Positions 27,753-36,662 are shown, numbered from the stretch's first letter. The stretch is 64,000 nt of DNA from Jiella pacifica (GCF_010500815.1 NZ_JAAAMG010000020.1:42411-106410); one strand, 5' to 3'. Notes: generated by a model not told the origin, from the sequence alone. Numbers and translations are program-made.

Positions 27753-28733
27753 GTGGCTCTCGGTGCCATGGTGCTGTCGCCACGATTTGCCGAGGCGCAT
27801 GCGGCCAATCCGCCGGAGGGTCCCGCCGATCTGTGGGCGGCCTGGACGTTGGATCCGATCGTCTTGGTTGGCTTTGTAGCAATCGTCGCCGGATATGCGC
27901 TTGGGGTCGGAAAGCTGTGGCGCCGGGCCGGGGCCGGTCGCGGGATCGCCCCGTCGGGGGTTGCAAGCTTCACGGCGGGCATGGCGGCCTTTTCTGTCGC
28001 GATGGTCTGGCCTCTCGACGCGCTCGGCGAGATCCTGTTCTCGGCGCATATGGCCCAGCACATCGTCCTGACCGCTGTCGTTCCGCCCCTCCTCTGGCTC
28101 GGGCGGCCCGTGATCCTGCTTTGGAGCGTTCCGAGGCAGCTTCGCAGCCATGTCGGTGCGTGGCTCCGGATCCGGCCGGTTCGCACGCTCTGGACCTGGA
28201 TGACCCTGCCGCTTCCAGCCTTCCTCCTGGAAGGAGCTATCTTGTGGGGCTGGCATGCTCCGGGCGCCATTGCGGCGGCTCTTGAAAACGAGGCGGTCCA
28301 TGCCGCCATGCACCTCAGCTTCCTGGTGGGCGGCTTGTTGTTCTGGCACGCGCTGGCCCATGCGGGCCGGAGGCGGGGGACCGGATATGCCGAGACGGCC
28401 GCGCTGTCGTTCTTGACCATGATGCACACCGGCCTTCTCGGTGCACTCCTCACCTTCACGCCGAGACCGCTCTATTTGGCCTATGGCGACAGCCCCCTGG
28501 CATGGGGCCTGACGCCGCTCGAGGATCAGCAAATTGCCGGTATCATCATGTGGGTGATCTGCGGCACGATCTATATCGTGGCTGGGGTTCTCCTTCTCGC
28601 CGCTTGGCTAGGCCAGATCGAGCGGCAAAACGTCTCAGCTCCGTCATTTCTAAGCGAGTATGAGTCCGCACGTCCGGCCCTGCGCCTGGCCCGCTCGGAC
28701 GTCCGCCCCTACCCAAAATCGGAACCGGGCTGA
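27753..28733 (+). CDS. Caa3-type cytochrome c oxidase assembly protein (CtaG/PF09678 family)
   Basis: About 326 residues, seven or more membrane helices. The family blocks HMAQHIVLTAVVPPLLWLGR, ILWGWHAPGAIAAALENEAV HAAMH and MMHTGLLGALLTFTPRPLY have the characteristic histidines likely to bind copper. The product follows a signal-like start (LATSIVALGAMVLSPRFAEA) whose coding frame is open upstream of the GTG at 27753 without a clear ATG, so the start is uncertain. It fits the copper/oxidase theme of PCuAC and SCO at 21-22 kb. Confidence 0.82.
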   Translation: MALGAMVLSPRFAEAHAANPPEGPADLWAAWTLDPIVLVGFVAIVAGYALGVGKLWRRAGAGRGIAPSGVASFTAGMAAFSVAMVWPLDALGEILFSAHMAQHIVLTAVVPPLLWLGRPVILLWSVPRQLRSHVGAWLRIRPVRTLWTWMTLPLPAFLLEGAILWGWHAPGAIAAALENEAVHAAMHLSFLVGGLLFWHALAHAGRRRGTGYAETAALSFLTMMHTGLLGALLTFTPRPLYLAYGDSPLAWGLTPLEDQQIAGIIMWVICGTIYIVAGVLLLAAWLGQIERQNVSAPSFLSEYESARPALRLARSDVRPYPKSEPG

Positions 28734-28773
28734 ACAAGGTCCCTTCCATTTGTCATCCCGGATCACGAGCGGA

Positions 28774-29685
28774 ATGAGGCCCATGCACGACCACTCCGAA
28801 AACAATGCCGAAGGCCGAGGCAAGCGCCTGCTAATCGCGGTTGCGCTCAATGTCGGCATCACCGTGGCGCAGATCGTCGGCGGCCTGATCTCCGGTAGCC
28901 TCTCCGTGCTCGCAGACGCGGCCCACAACGCCAGCGATGCCGCAACCCTCGGGATCTCCTATGGCGCCTGGCGTCTGTCGAGACGCAAGGCCGATGAGAG
29001 GCGCACCTTCGGCTATAAGCGTGCCGAGACGGTCGGGGCGTTGATCAACCTCACGACGCTCTTCGTGATCGCGCTGTACCTGCTCTACGAGGCCATCAAC
29101 CGGTTCTTCAACCCTCAGGAGGTCGGTGGCTGGGTCATGATCATCGTCGGCGCGATCGCCGCCGTCGAGGACGGCCTGTCCGTGTGGGTGCTCTCGAAGG
29201 ACCAGGGCAGCCTCAACATGAAGAGCGCCTTCCTGCACATGATCGCTGACACCATGGCGACGGTCGGCGTGATCATCGGCGGCGTTCTCATCCTTCTCTT
29301 CGACATCAAGTGGGTTGACCCGCTGATCACCGCCCTGATCGCCGTCTACATCTTCATTCACGGCTATCACGAGATCCGCAAGACCATCAGTGTACTCATG
29401 GAAAGCGCCCCGAAGGACTTCGACTTCGACGGGATGATCCGGGATGTGAAGAGCGTGGACGGCGTAGAGGACATTCATCACGTCCATGTTTGGCGTCCCG
29501 ATGAGGAGCGCCTCGCCTTGGAAGCCCATATCGCGACCAAAGAGCGAGATCTCGCCAAAGTCGACGAGCTGAGGCATCGGATCAAGCGCTTGCTGCAAGA
29601 GCGTTTCAAGATCGACCATGCGACGCTCGAGGTCGAATTCGCTGATGCTATCGATCACGACCGCGCGGTTATTCGGCAGGAGTGA
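28774..29685 (+). CDS. Cation diffusion facilitator (CzcD/ZitB type)
   Basis: About 303 residues. Six helices with the metal-site motifs SLSVLADAAHNASDAATLGI (HxxxD) and SAFLHMIADTMATVGVIIGG (HxxxD), then a cytoplasmic domain ending VEDIHHVHVWRPDEERLALE AHI. Proton-coupled export of Zn, Cd or Co. Start 28774 (MRPMHDHS) is the best ATG; 28783 is an alternative. A short His-containing N-terminus (HDHSEN) is typical. It follows ctaG by 40 nt in the MerR-controlled run. Confidence 0.92.
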   Translation: MRPMHDHSENNAEGRGKRLLIAVALNVGITVAQIVGGLISGSLSVLADAAHNASDAATLGISYGAWRLSRRKADERRTFGYKRAETVGALINLTTLFVIALYLLYEAINRFFNPQEVGGWVMIIVGAIAAVEDGLSVWVLSKDQGSLNMKSAFLHMIADTMATVGVIIGGVLILLFDIKWVDPLITALIAVYIFIHGYHEIRKTISVLMESAPKDFDFDGMIRDVKSVDGVEDIHHVHVWRPDEERLALEAHIATKERDLAKVDELRHRIKRLLQERFKIDHATLEVEFADAIDHDRAVIRQE

Positions 29686-29763
29686 GAAGATGCGAGGAGA
29701 GCGACAGGCACTGACCATTCTTCCGCCGCCCAGGCGATCAGAAGTGTTACTGAGGAGAAGCGC

Positions 29764-30483
29764 ATGAGCGGCTTGCTCGCAGTTCTCGGCTTTGCGCTCC
29801 TGCCGGCGCTCGGCAATTTCGGAGGCGGCCTCCTGGCCGAGTTCATCCGAACCTCACCGCGTGCCCTGAGCTGGGCGCTGCACGCGGCCGCCGGCATCGT
29901 CATTGCGGTCGTCGCGGTCGAGATCATGCCGGAGGCGATTTCCAAGGTCCCGGGCTGGGGCCTCACGGTGTCGTTCCTGCTCGGCGGGGCCTTCTACATG
30001 GCCGTGGACTGGGTCGTCGGCCGCGTCCAGGGCGCCGGCGGCTCGGGCATGTGGATGATCTATTTCGCCGTCTGCATGGACCTTTTCAGCGACGGGCTGC
30101 TGATCGGGGCGGGCTCCGCTGCATCATCGAGCCTGGCCTTGGTCTTGGCGCTCGGCCAGCTTCTGGCCGACGTCCCCGAAGGGTTCGCCGCGATGGTCAA
30201 TTTCAAGGGGAAGAATGTCCCGCGGACCAGGCGCCTCTTACTTTCCGTGTCCTTCGCGGTGCCGGTCCTTCTGGCTGCTACGCTGGCCTATGTCCTGCTG
30301 CGCGGCCGCAGCGAATCCCTGCAGATGGCCGCCATCGTCTTCACGGCTGCACCGCTCGTGCTGGCGGCCGTGGAGGACATGATTACGGAAGCCCATGAGA
30401 GCGCAGAGGATAGCAAGATCTCGATTATGGCCTTTCTCGGCGGCTTCGCCCTGTTTACCTTAGTCTCCACCTCACTTGGATGA
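29764..30483 (+). CDS. ZIP-family divalent metal transporter
   Basis: A 239-residue eight-helix protein. Signature blocks: LHAAAGIVIAVVAVEIMPEA, FAVCMDLFSDGLLIGAGSAA with the metal-site Asp, GQLLADVPEGFAAMVNFKGK with the Pro-Glu-Gly motif, and EDMITEAHESAEDS. ZIP proteins usually import Zn, Fe or Mn; a bacterial subgroup of this type is found with exporters. It is 78 nt after the CDF gene. The pseudogene at 7.2-7.9 kb is a close paralogue, confirming the frame breaks there. Confidence 0.9.
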   Translation: MSGLLAVLGFALLPALGNFGGGLLAEFIRTSPRALSWALHAAAGIVIAVVAVEIMPEAISKVPGWGLTVSFLLGGAFYMAVDWVVGRVQGAGGSGMWMIYFAVCMDLFSDGLLIGAGSAASSSLALVLALGQLLADVPEGFAAMVNFKGKNVPRTRRLLLSVSFAVPVLLAATLAYVLLRGRSESLQMAAIVFTAAPLVLAAVEDMITEAHESAEDSKISIMAFLGGFALFTLVSTSLG

Positions 30484-30591
30484 TCATGGAATGAATTCTG
30501 GCTCGCGCTAGAGACCGAGCATCACAATCAGTCTAGGGAAGGAAAATCAGCTGTTGAATATGATCGAGACGATGCGTCGAGAGCGTCGGCG

Positions 30592-31080
30592 ATGACCGGA
30601 AGCGTGGGGTCGACGGCAGCCGGGGAGAAACCGGACGGCGCGGAAGTTCCGGCCGAAGCGACGACAAGTGGTTCATGGCTAGCGTTGTTCGCGGCATGGC
30701 TGATCGCGCTCGGCTCGACACTCGGGGCATTGTTCGTCGGTGAGGTGATGGGGCAAGTGCCTTGCAACCTTTGTTGGCACCAGCGAGCCTTCATGTTCCC
30801 GCTGGCGGTTATCCTGGCCATTGCGGCGTTCCGTGGCGACACAAGCATATGGCGCTACGCCTTCCCTATCGCGGTGATCGGAGGTCTGATTGCCGGCTTC
30901 CACGGCCTGATCTATCTCGGCGTTATGCCGGAGGCGATCGAACCTTGCAGACAGGGGCCTTCTTGTGCGAGCGCCGATATGACAGTCCTCAGCGGTTTAC
31001 CGCTTCCGCTTCTCTCGTTCGCGGCATTCGCGCTCATCGCTACGTTTCTCCTACTTTCGCGCAGGCCTTATCGCCCATGA
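30592..31080 (+). CDS. dsbB: DsbB-family disulfide bond formation protein
   Basis: A 162-residue four-helix membrane protein that reoxidises DsbA and passes electrons to quinone. The first redox pair is in VPCNLCWHQRAFMFPLAV (CNLC) near residue 58, and the second in EPCRQGPSCASADM near residue 123. The N-terminus (25 Ser/Ala/Glu-rich residues) is longer than usual. It overlaps the next dsbA by 4 nt (ATGA), so the pair is translationally coupled. Confidence 0.92.
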   Translation: MTGSVGSTAAGEKPDGAEVPAEATTSGSWLALFAAWLIALGSTLGALFVGEVMGQVPCNLCWHQRAFMFPLAVILAIAAFRGDTSIWRYAFPIAVIGGLIAGFHGLIYLGVMPEAIEPCRQGPSCASADMTVLSGLPLPLLSFAAFALIATFLLLSRRPYRP

Positions 31081-31730
31081 ACCGCCGAACTCTCGTATCC
31101 ACGACCGCCCTTCTGGCGGTTGCCGCGTTCGCCGGGTCTGCTGTCCTGTATGGGCGCCAGCGCAGCGCTGAAGCTCTCGCGGCGGCTGGGGGAAGCCAAC
31201 TCATCCGCTCTCATTCGCCCGTTATCGGCACGGCGGACGCGCCGGTAACCGTGGTGGAGTTCTTTGATCCCTCTTGCGAGGCGTGCCGAGCCTTTTATCC
31301 GATCATGAAGCAGATCCTGGCCGCCCACCCGGACGATGTTAAGTTGGTCTTGCGCTATACCCCACTTCACGAGGGCTCGGACGAGGTGGTCCGCATCGTT
31401 GAAGCTGCCCGGCGTCAAAACATGTTTGAAACCGTTCTGGAGGCCCTACTAGCTCGTCAGGCCGAATGGGCGGTCCACGGTGCTCCCGATCTTGACAAGG
31501 CGTGGAACATCGCCGGAGCCGCCGGCCTCGATATCGACCGCGCCAAGAGAGATGCGGCGTCGCCGGAGATCGCGGAAGTACTCCGGCAGGATGTTAAGGA
31601 TATGGAAGCTGCCAAAATCCAAAGAACACCAACCTTTTTCGTCAACGGAAAGCCGCTGACAGAGTTTGGTCCTCAACAGCTCTACGATCTTATCGTGAGC
31701 GAAATCCCAACAAACAACGACGGGTCGTAA
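31077..31730 (+). CDS. DsbA-family thiol:disulfide oxidoreductase
   Basis: A 217-residue periplasmic protein with a signal anchor (residues 5-25). The active site is EFFDPSCEACRAFYPIMKQI (C-E-A-C), with the cis-Pro loop QRTPTFFVNGKPL. The ATG at 31077 overlaps the dsbB stop. The CEAC dipeptide differs from the CGHC of the other DsbA here, so the two may have different redox potentials or clients. With dsbB it makes a complete oxidising pair. Confidence 0.92.
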   Translation: MNRRTLVSTTALLAVAAFAGSAVLYGRQRSAEALAAAGGSQLIRSHSPVIGTADAPVTVVEFFDPSCEACRAFYPIMKQILAAHPDDVKLVLRYTPLHEGSDEVVRIVEAARRQNMFETVLEALLARQAEWAVHGAPDLDKAWNIAGAAGLDIDRAKRDAASPEIAEVLRQDVKDMEAAKIQRTPTFFVNGKPLTEFGPQQLYDLIVSEIPTNNDGS

Positions 31731-31798
31731 ATTCGCATTTGTGTGCTTTCGGAGTGTAGGAATTGCCATACATAAGGCCGCATGGGAAAAAGTCAGCT

Positions 31799-32119
31799 AT
31801 GTTGACCTTTTTTGCCTATGCGGGCCCTGCCCTCGCTGAAATTGCTGGATGCTTCGCCTTTTGGGCATGGCTTCGCCTCGACAAGTCGCCTGTGTGGCTA
31901 GTGCCGGGAATATTGTCGCTTACGCTGTTTGCCTACCTGTTGACTCTCGTTGAGAGTGAGGTGGCGGGGCGGACCTATGCGGCCTACGGCGGCGTTTACA
32001 TCGTCGCTTCCATCTCTGGCTATGGCTAGCCGAGGGGCACCCTCCGGACTGGTGGGACGTTACGGGCGCGACCGTCTGCATCATGGGCGCAGGGCTTATC
32101 TTGCTCGCCCCCGTACATA
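31799..32119 (+). pseudogene. ynfA: YnfA/UPF0060 membrane protein, frameshifted
   Basis: The first part [20 protein letters not shown] to [11 protein letters not shown] is typical YnfA (small multidrug-resistance-like fold), but the frame stops at 32029. In the next frame the expected C-terminal half follows directly: [34 protein letters not shown] one-base loss near 32018-32022 would account for it. The tail ends beside the recombinase res-like region. Function of an intact product would be a small drug/metal exporter; here it is probably lost. Confidence 0.8.
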
Positions 32120-32190
32120 ATTCAAGAATTATGGACAGTTTTGGTTGCGTAGCTCGCTCAATGGGTTACACTGTCCATAAATCATGGACA
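32117..32190. promoter_or_regulatory. Res-like recombination/operator region of the serine recombinase
   Basis: Two dyads precede and overlap the recombinase start: ATAATTC-AA-GAATTAT at 32117-32132 and TGTCCAT-AAATC-ATGGACA at 32172-32190, with an extra direct ATGGACA at 32131-32137. Resolvase genes commonly sit beside such repeated, inverted subsites, which serve both recombination and self-repression. The start codon itself lies inside the second dyad. Confidence 0.6.
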
Positions 32191-32753
32191 AAAGTACCGC
32201 CCCTTCCCGCTCGTTCGGCTATGCCCGTGTCTCGACCGTAGGGCAGACCCTTGAGGCGCAGCTCGAGGAGCTGCACGCCGCTGGCTGCACCACCGTCTTC
32301 CGGGAAAAAGTCTCCGGCGCGAAGGCCGACCGCAAGGAGCTGATGAAGCTCCTCGCCACCCTTGGTCCTGGCGACGAGCTGGTGGTGACGCGCATCGACC
32401 GCCTGGCCCGTTCGACCTTCGACATGTTCGCCATCGTCAAGCGCATTGTCGATGCCGGCGCGCGGTTTCGGTCACTCGCTCAGCCTTGGGCCGACACCGA
32501 CGACAGCACCGGCCGTCTCATGCTCGCCGTGCTCGGCGGTCTCGCCGACGTCGAGCGGGATCTGATCAAGACGCGCACGGCCGAGGGCCGCGCTCGCGCC
32601 AAGGCGCGCGGGGTGAAGATGGGACGAAGACCAAAACTGACTGCAGCACAAAAGGCCGAAGCCCTTGAACGCCGGGCTAACGGCGAAGCGCATACGTCGA
32701 TCGCGCGCTCGTTCAACGTCAGTCACCAGACCATTGCGAGGCTGCAGCCATGA
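32184..32753 (+). CDS. Serine recombinase / resolvase (Tn3-type)
   Basis: A 189-residue site-specific recombinase. The catalytic Ser is in GYARVSTVGQTLEAQLEELH near residue 17, with VVTRIDRLARSTFDMFAIVK and GGLADVERDLIKTRTAEGRA as further family blocks. The C-terminal HTH is AHTSIARSFNVSHQTIARL. Length matches Tn3-family resolvases and related invertases. No matching transposase gene lies nearby, so it is a solitary plasmid-dimer or invertase-type gene. It overlaps the WGR gene by 4 nt. Confidence 0.93.
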   Translation: MDKSTAPSRSFGYARVSTVGQTLEAQLEELHAAGCTTVFREKVSGAKADRKELMKLLATLGPGDELVVTRIDRLARSTFDMFAIVKRIVDAGARFRSLAQPWADTDDSTGRLMLAVLGGLADVERDLIKTRTAEGRARAKARGVKMGRRPKLTAAQKAEALERRANGEAHTSIARSFNVSHQTIARLQP

Positions 32754-33019
32754 CGGCGCAGCTCAACCTCCTGGACAGATTGGTCGCCTCCCTGCCGCCG
32801 CGGCTCTACCTCTGCCGGGTCGATCCGAAGCAGCGCATGTCGCGCTTCTACGTCCTAGCGATCGAGCCGACCCTGTTCGGCGGCTATTGCTTGGTGCGCG
32901 AATATGGTCGGATCGGCAGTGGTGGCCGGGTCATGCGGCAATTCTTCGCAACGGTCGATGAGGCCTTGGAAGAGTACCGGCGCCTGCGGCGGGTGAAGAC
33001 GTGCCGCGGCTATGTCTGA
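32750..33019 (+). CDS. WGR-domain small protein
   Basis: An 89-residue protein made almost entirely of a WGR-like domain: LYLCRVDPKQRMSRFYVLAI, GGYCLVREYGRIGSGGRVMR and a helix ATVDEALEEYRRLRRVK. WGR domains bind nucleic acid ends in poly(ADP-ribose) polymerases and occur alone in many bacteria. The ATG overlaps the recombinase stop (ATGA), so the two are cotranslated. Role unknown; a DNA-binding accessory to recombination is a possibility. Confidence 0.78.
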   Translation: MTAQLNLLDRLVASLPPRLYLCRVDPKQRMSRFYVLAIEPTLFGGYCLVREYGRIGSGGRVMRQFFATVDEALEEYRRLRRVKTCRGYV

Positions 33020-33062
33020 TGCGGACGGTTGGCGCAAGTTTCCGATTTCGGAGACGCTCCGT

Positions 33063-33464
33063 CTAGCCATGAGGATCAGGGCCCGGCTTCCGGCGAAACA
33101 GCTCCAACGCCTCTGCAAGTTTATCCATGTCGACAGGTTTGCTTAGGGTCCCGAGCGAAACATGCCCATATCCAGACGCGACATCTGCCTGACCGGTCAG
33201 AAACATCGACGGAATGCCGCGATGGTGCAGCCATTCCGCTGCCAAGGGGCCGGTTCGCCCGTCCGTCAGATCGATATCTATCAGGGCGCCATCGAATGTC
33301 ATGCCGTCATATTCGGCTTTGAGAGCTTCGAAGCTCGCAAGCGAACCCACGAACACATGCCCCAAATCCTCGATCATCTGCTCAACATGGAACACGATCA
33401 ATGGGTTGTCCTCGATGTAGAGGATGTGCAGAGGCCCAGAGCTTGCAGATACGGCGTGTTTCAT
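33063..33464 (-). CDS. Single-domain response regulator
   Basis: About 133 residues, a lone receiver domain. Acidic pocket DN in YIEDNPLIVF, phospho-acceptor Asp in GALIDIDLTDG, Thr in MFLTGQADV and Lys in TLSKPVDMDKLAE are all present. No output domain. Start 33464 (or 33479) follows the HWE kinase gene by about 20 nt on the same strand, so that kinase is its likely partner. It probably relays phosphate to another protein or acts allosterically. Confidence 0.88.
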   Translation of the reverse strand: MKHAVSASSGPLHILYIEDNPLIVFHVEQMIEDLGHVFVGSLASFEALKAEYDGMTFDGALIDIDLTDGRTGPLAAEWLHHRGIPSMFLTGQADVASGYGHVSLGTLSKPVDMDKLAEALELFRRKPGPDPHG

Positions 33465-33486
33465 ATGATGGCAACGCACTGCGCTT

Positions 33487-34536
33487 TCACGGGTTGCCTA
33501 CCACTCGTGAAAGGAGCCCCCCTGCCTCACACCGCAATCCGCCACGGTCGAACGTAATATTCGGGGCCCGTCCCAGCATTCCCTTCAGCGCCGATCGCAG
33601 GTAGCGCGTCCCGTAACCGGCGCGCGAGGGTTCCTCCACAGGCGGCCCCCCACTCTCGAGCCATGTCATAGACAACTCCCTAGGCTCGCTTTCCGTCACT
33701 GACCATTCAAACGCCACCTGCCCTTCGGGTCGCGATAAAGCCCCGTACTTGATCGCATTCGTCGACAGCTCATGCAGGCACAAGGCGAGAGTCGTTCCAG
33801 CCTCGCGGCTCAATGTGACCGTAGGCCCGCCCGCTGCGATGCGCTCAAAACCGACTTGACGATAGGGATCGAAGGTGAGGCTGACGATCTCCCCAATCGA
33901 CACGACCTCGCCGTCGGCGCGAAAAACAGCTGAGTGCACCTTGTCCAGCGCACCCAGTCGGCCACGAAAATCCTCTGCGAGCCCGTCCATCGACGTAGCG
34001 CCGCGCCGGGTCATTTCAAAAATCGATGTCACGCTGGCAAGGATGTTCTTTACGCGGTGGTTCAGTTCGCGCCTCAATTCGATCTCGCGGAAGATGTGAT
34101 CACGAACGTCGCGCTGCCTTAGTCGGGCTAGGAGCGCCGATTGGACACCGCTGACCAATTCGACGGCCGTGATTGGTCGCTTGTAGAACAACTGGCGCGA
34201 CCGCGGCCATGCATGGCTGAGCGCGGCCTTGATCCGGCCGTCGGGTGAGCCGCGATCGAGCAGGACGACGATCGGCATCTCGGACCAAGCCTGTTGGGCA
34301 GCAAGATGGGCTGCGATGGCGTCCAGTACCGCCGGCGTCAGCGCTTCGTGCGTCAGGAGAAGGACACCTGGTGCTGCGGAAAGGCAGGCGACTAAGTCGC
34401 TAATTCCGGATGTAACGACGACTCGAAGGTCATACTCACGGAGCATTTTGCTCAAAAACATCGCGTCGCTGCGATAGGGCGCTAGGACCAGTACATGGTC
34501 CAGCGCCGAAACGTCGTCTAATTCTGGATCGCTCAC
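33487..34536 (-). CDS. HWE/HisKA_2-type sensor histidine kinase
   Basis: A 349-residue soluble kinase. Residues 1-125 form a degenerate receiver-like domain (HVLVLAPYRSDAMFLSKMLR, VVLLDRGSPDGR) without a clear phospho-Asp. The dimerisation block ELNHRVKNILASVTSIFEMT has the phospho-His, and CLHELSTNAIKYGALS is the HWE N-box. HWE kinases are typical of Alphaproteobacteria. It overlaps the KaiC-like gene by 4 nt (ATGA) and is followed by the receiver protein. Its input is probably KaiC-like status or light/redox, but the sequence does not say. Confidence 0.9.
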   Translation of the reverse strand: MSDPELDDVSALDHVLVLAPYRSDAMFLSKMLREYDLRVVVTSGISDLVACLSAAPGVLLLTHEALTPAVLDAIAAHLAAQQAWSEMPIVVLLDRGSPDGRIKAALSHAWPRSRQLFYKRPITAVELVSGVQSALLARLRQRDVRDHIFREIELRRELNHRVKNILASVTSIFEMTRRGATSMDGLAEDFRGRLGALDKVHSAVFRADGEVVSIGEIVSLTFDPYRQVGFERIAAGGPTVTLSREAGTTLALCLHELSTNAIKYGALSRPEGQVAFEWSVTESEPRELSMTWLESGGPPVEEPSRAGYGTRYLRSALKGMLGRAPNITFDRGGLRCEAGGLLSRVVGNP

Positions 34537-35969
34537 GCTTCCGGAAGCGGATTATAGGGCACGACAGTGATGCCCGAACTCTGGATAAAAAGTTCATGGA
34601 CGTCCAGGTCGTGCGGGCCATGCCGCTTCTTGACGACGGTAATATTGCGCCGCAGCCGCCCATCGTGCTCCGAAATGCGCAGGAGCAGAACGGTATCGCC
34701 AAGGAAGCTGACATCGACGTCGATCGCAACGTTCTGCCCGAGCAGGCCGTGCTGGGCGACAATTAGCATTGTCAGCACCCCGGCCCGGGCCAGGTACTTC
34801 AGCAGCGATTGGATGTCCCGCACCGCCTTGTCGCGATTCGGCAAGGAGTTGAGGTATCCCGTAAAGCTATCGATGACGACAACACGCGACTTCTCTGACG
34901 ACACAATACCCTGCACTACCTGGGCAAATTCTCCAGGAGAGATGTCGTTCGGATTGAAATCACGGATGATCAGCTTGCCGCTTTCGTAGAAAGGGCGCAG
35001 GTTCATCCCAAGTCCCTCTGACCTGCGAAAAAACGTCTCGAGCCGCTCCTCGAAGAGGAACAGAGCCACGCTTTCTCCCCGGTCGAGCGCGGCAGTGGCG
35101 TAAAGCGACGCCATCGTTGATTTGCCCGTTCCGGCCTGTCCAATGACGAGCGTGATGGTGCCGGCCTCCTGGCCGCCCCCAAACATATTGTCCAGCATCG
35201 CAACGCCGGACTTTATGAGCTCGGGCTTGGTCTGTTCGGCGACCGCGCCGGGAATAATGCGCGGAAAGACCACGACGCCCTGGCCTTCTCGGATCGCCAT
35301 GTCATGGAATCCGTCGGCGATCGGCACGCCTCGCATTTTGCTGACTTCGATCCGCCGGCGCACCCCGCCGTAGTCCTCTAGCGACTTGTGGAAGCGGATG
35401 ACGCCATGGGCAATGCCCTCCACCTCCTCGCCGTTCATCGTCTCGCCATTCTGCGTGTCGAGCAAAATGGCAACGACGTTGCGCTTCGCCAGAAAGGCCT
35501 TGAAGCCAATCAATTCGCGTCGAAAGCGTGGCGTATCGCCGGTGATGAGGCGGATCTCAAGAAGCGAATCATAAACGAGACGGCTCGGTTTGTGCTCATC
35601 AATGGCACGCTCGATCGCCTGGCGCGTTTCGTCGAGCCGCAGTTCAGCGGTCTGGAAAATCGTCTGGTCCGAGGTGCCGTTGACACTGTCGGAGGCCGAT
35701 AGCTCCTCAACCCTGATACCGTCCATCGTCCACCCGTGCGAGAAGGCGATGGATTCCAGTTCCGTCTTCGTCTGCGACAGACTGACATAGATGCATTTCT
35801 CACCTGCCGCGACGCCGGCCCGCAAAAACTGCAGGGCGGCGGTCGTCTTACCGGCACCAGGAGCGCCCTGGAGCATATAGAGGTTGGACGGCGGCAACCC
35901 CCCGCGCAGGATTTCGTCGAGGCCTGAGATACCGGAGGAGATCGGCGGCTGGATCGAGCTCTTGGTCAT
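34533..35969 (-). CDS. KaiC-like double RecA-domain ATPase
   Basis: About 478 residues with two RecA/KaiC domains. Walker A 1 is QGAPGAGKTTAALQF near residue 37 and Walker A 2 VIGQAGTGKSTMASL near residue 280; Walker B-like strands are PSRLVYDSLLEI and RVVVIDSFTGYLN. Each half ends with the ISTITDT-related block (for example VSFLGDTVLLLRISE). It matches the bacterial KaiC/RadA-like family seen with HWE kinases. ATG 35969 has GGAGGT 4 nt upstream. No kaiA or kaiB is in the window, so a clock role is not implied; ATP-driven signalling to the kinase is likelier. Confidence 0.9.
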   Translation of the reverse strand: MTKSSIQPPISSGISGLDEILRGGLPPSNLYMLQGAPGAGKTTAALQFLRAGVAAGEKCIYVSLSQTKTELESIAFSHGWTMDGIRVEELSASDSVNGTSDQTIFQTAELRLDETRQAIERAIDEHKPSRLVYDSLLEIRLITGDTPRFRRELIGFKAFLAKRNVVAILLDTQNGETMNGEEVEGIAHGVIRFHKSLEDYGGVRRRIEVSKMRGVPIADGFHDMAIREGQGVVVFPRIIPGAVAEQTKPELIKSGVAMLDNMFGGGQEAGTITLVIGQAGTGKSTMASLYATAALDRGESVALFLFEERLETFFRRSEGLGMNLRPFYESGKLIIRDFNPNDISPGEFAQVVQGIVSSEKSRVVVIDSFTGYLNSLPNRDKAVRDIQSLLKYLARAGVLTMLIVAQHGLLGQNVAIDVDVSFLGDTVLLLRISEHDGRLRRNITVVKKRHGPHDLDVHELFIQSSGITVVPYNPLPEA

Positions 35970-36225
35970 TCTACCTCCGGCGACCAAGTCCAGACGAACG
36001 CCTGAACGATTGTTCCTCATCGTTGACTGCGTTCAAGATTGCAAGGCCAAGCTCTTGCGCTACGGCGCCATCTCGTCGGCATCGTCGAAGCGGAATTCCA
36101 AGACGCATCAACACAAGCGACTAGAGGCTAACGCAGGCAGTTGCCACCGAGAAGGAGATCCAGGTTCTGCCAAGCGGAAGCCGATCACCTGCCATTGCAA
36201 GTCGGTGATTCCTGTCGCCCATTGT

Positions 36226-36662
36226 GAATCGGCGTGGAATAAGGGGTCTGACGCAATGCGCTACCCGAGCGCGTGAGAATGAGATCGCCATGCTGACCGG
36301 GCTCTCTCGGAACACCATCAAGAAGTATCTAAAGGCTGGCACGATCGAGCCAAAGTTCTCGGTGCCAATGCGTGCCAGTAAGCTCGACCCGGTTCGCCGA
36401 CAAGCTTGCGGGCTGGCTGAAGGCCGAGGTGTCAAAGTCACGTAAGCAGCGCCGGCCTTTGACGCACTTACATGCCGATCTCGTCACTCTCGGATTCACC
36501 GGTTCCTACAACCGGGTAGCCGGGTTCGCATTCGGGTCAAAATCGAGAACGAGATCCGTGGTCATCTGCGAAGATCGCGGCCTGATCGATCGCGGAACCG
36601 GGCACCGGGCAGCTTTACCGGGCGTCCGGTCAAAGGTTAGAGGCTTCCTAAAGAAACGTTGA
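36226..36662 (+). mobile_element. IS21-family istA remnant with terminal motif
   Basis: The segment opens with AATCGGCGTGGAAT (36227-36240), shared with the 9.4-kb scar. Two frames then encode istA pieces: ENEIAMLTGLSRNTIKKYLK is the N-terminal HTH, and after a frame change near 36390, WLKAEVSKSRKQRRPLTHLH ADLVTLGFTGSYNRVAGFA is the next conserved block. The DDE catalytic core and istB are absent. It is a dead fragment marking the left edge of the hipBA-cus block. Confidence 0.75.
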
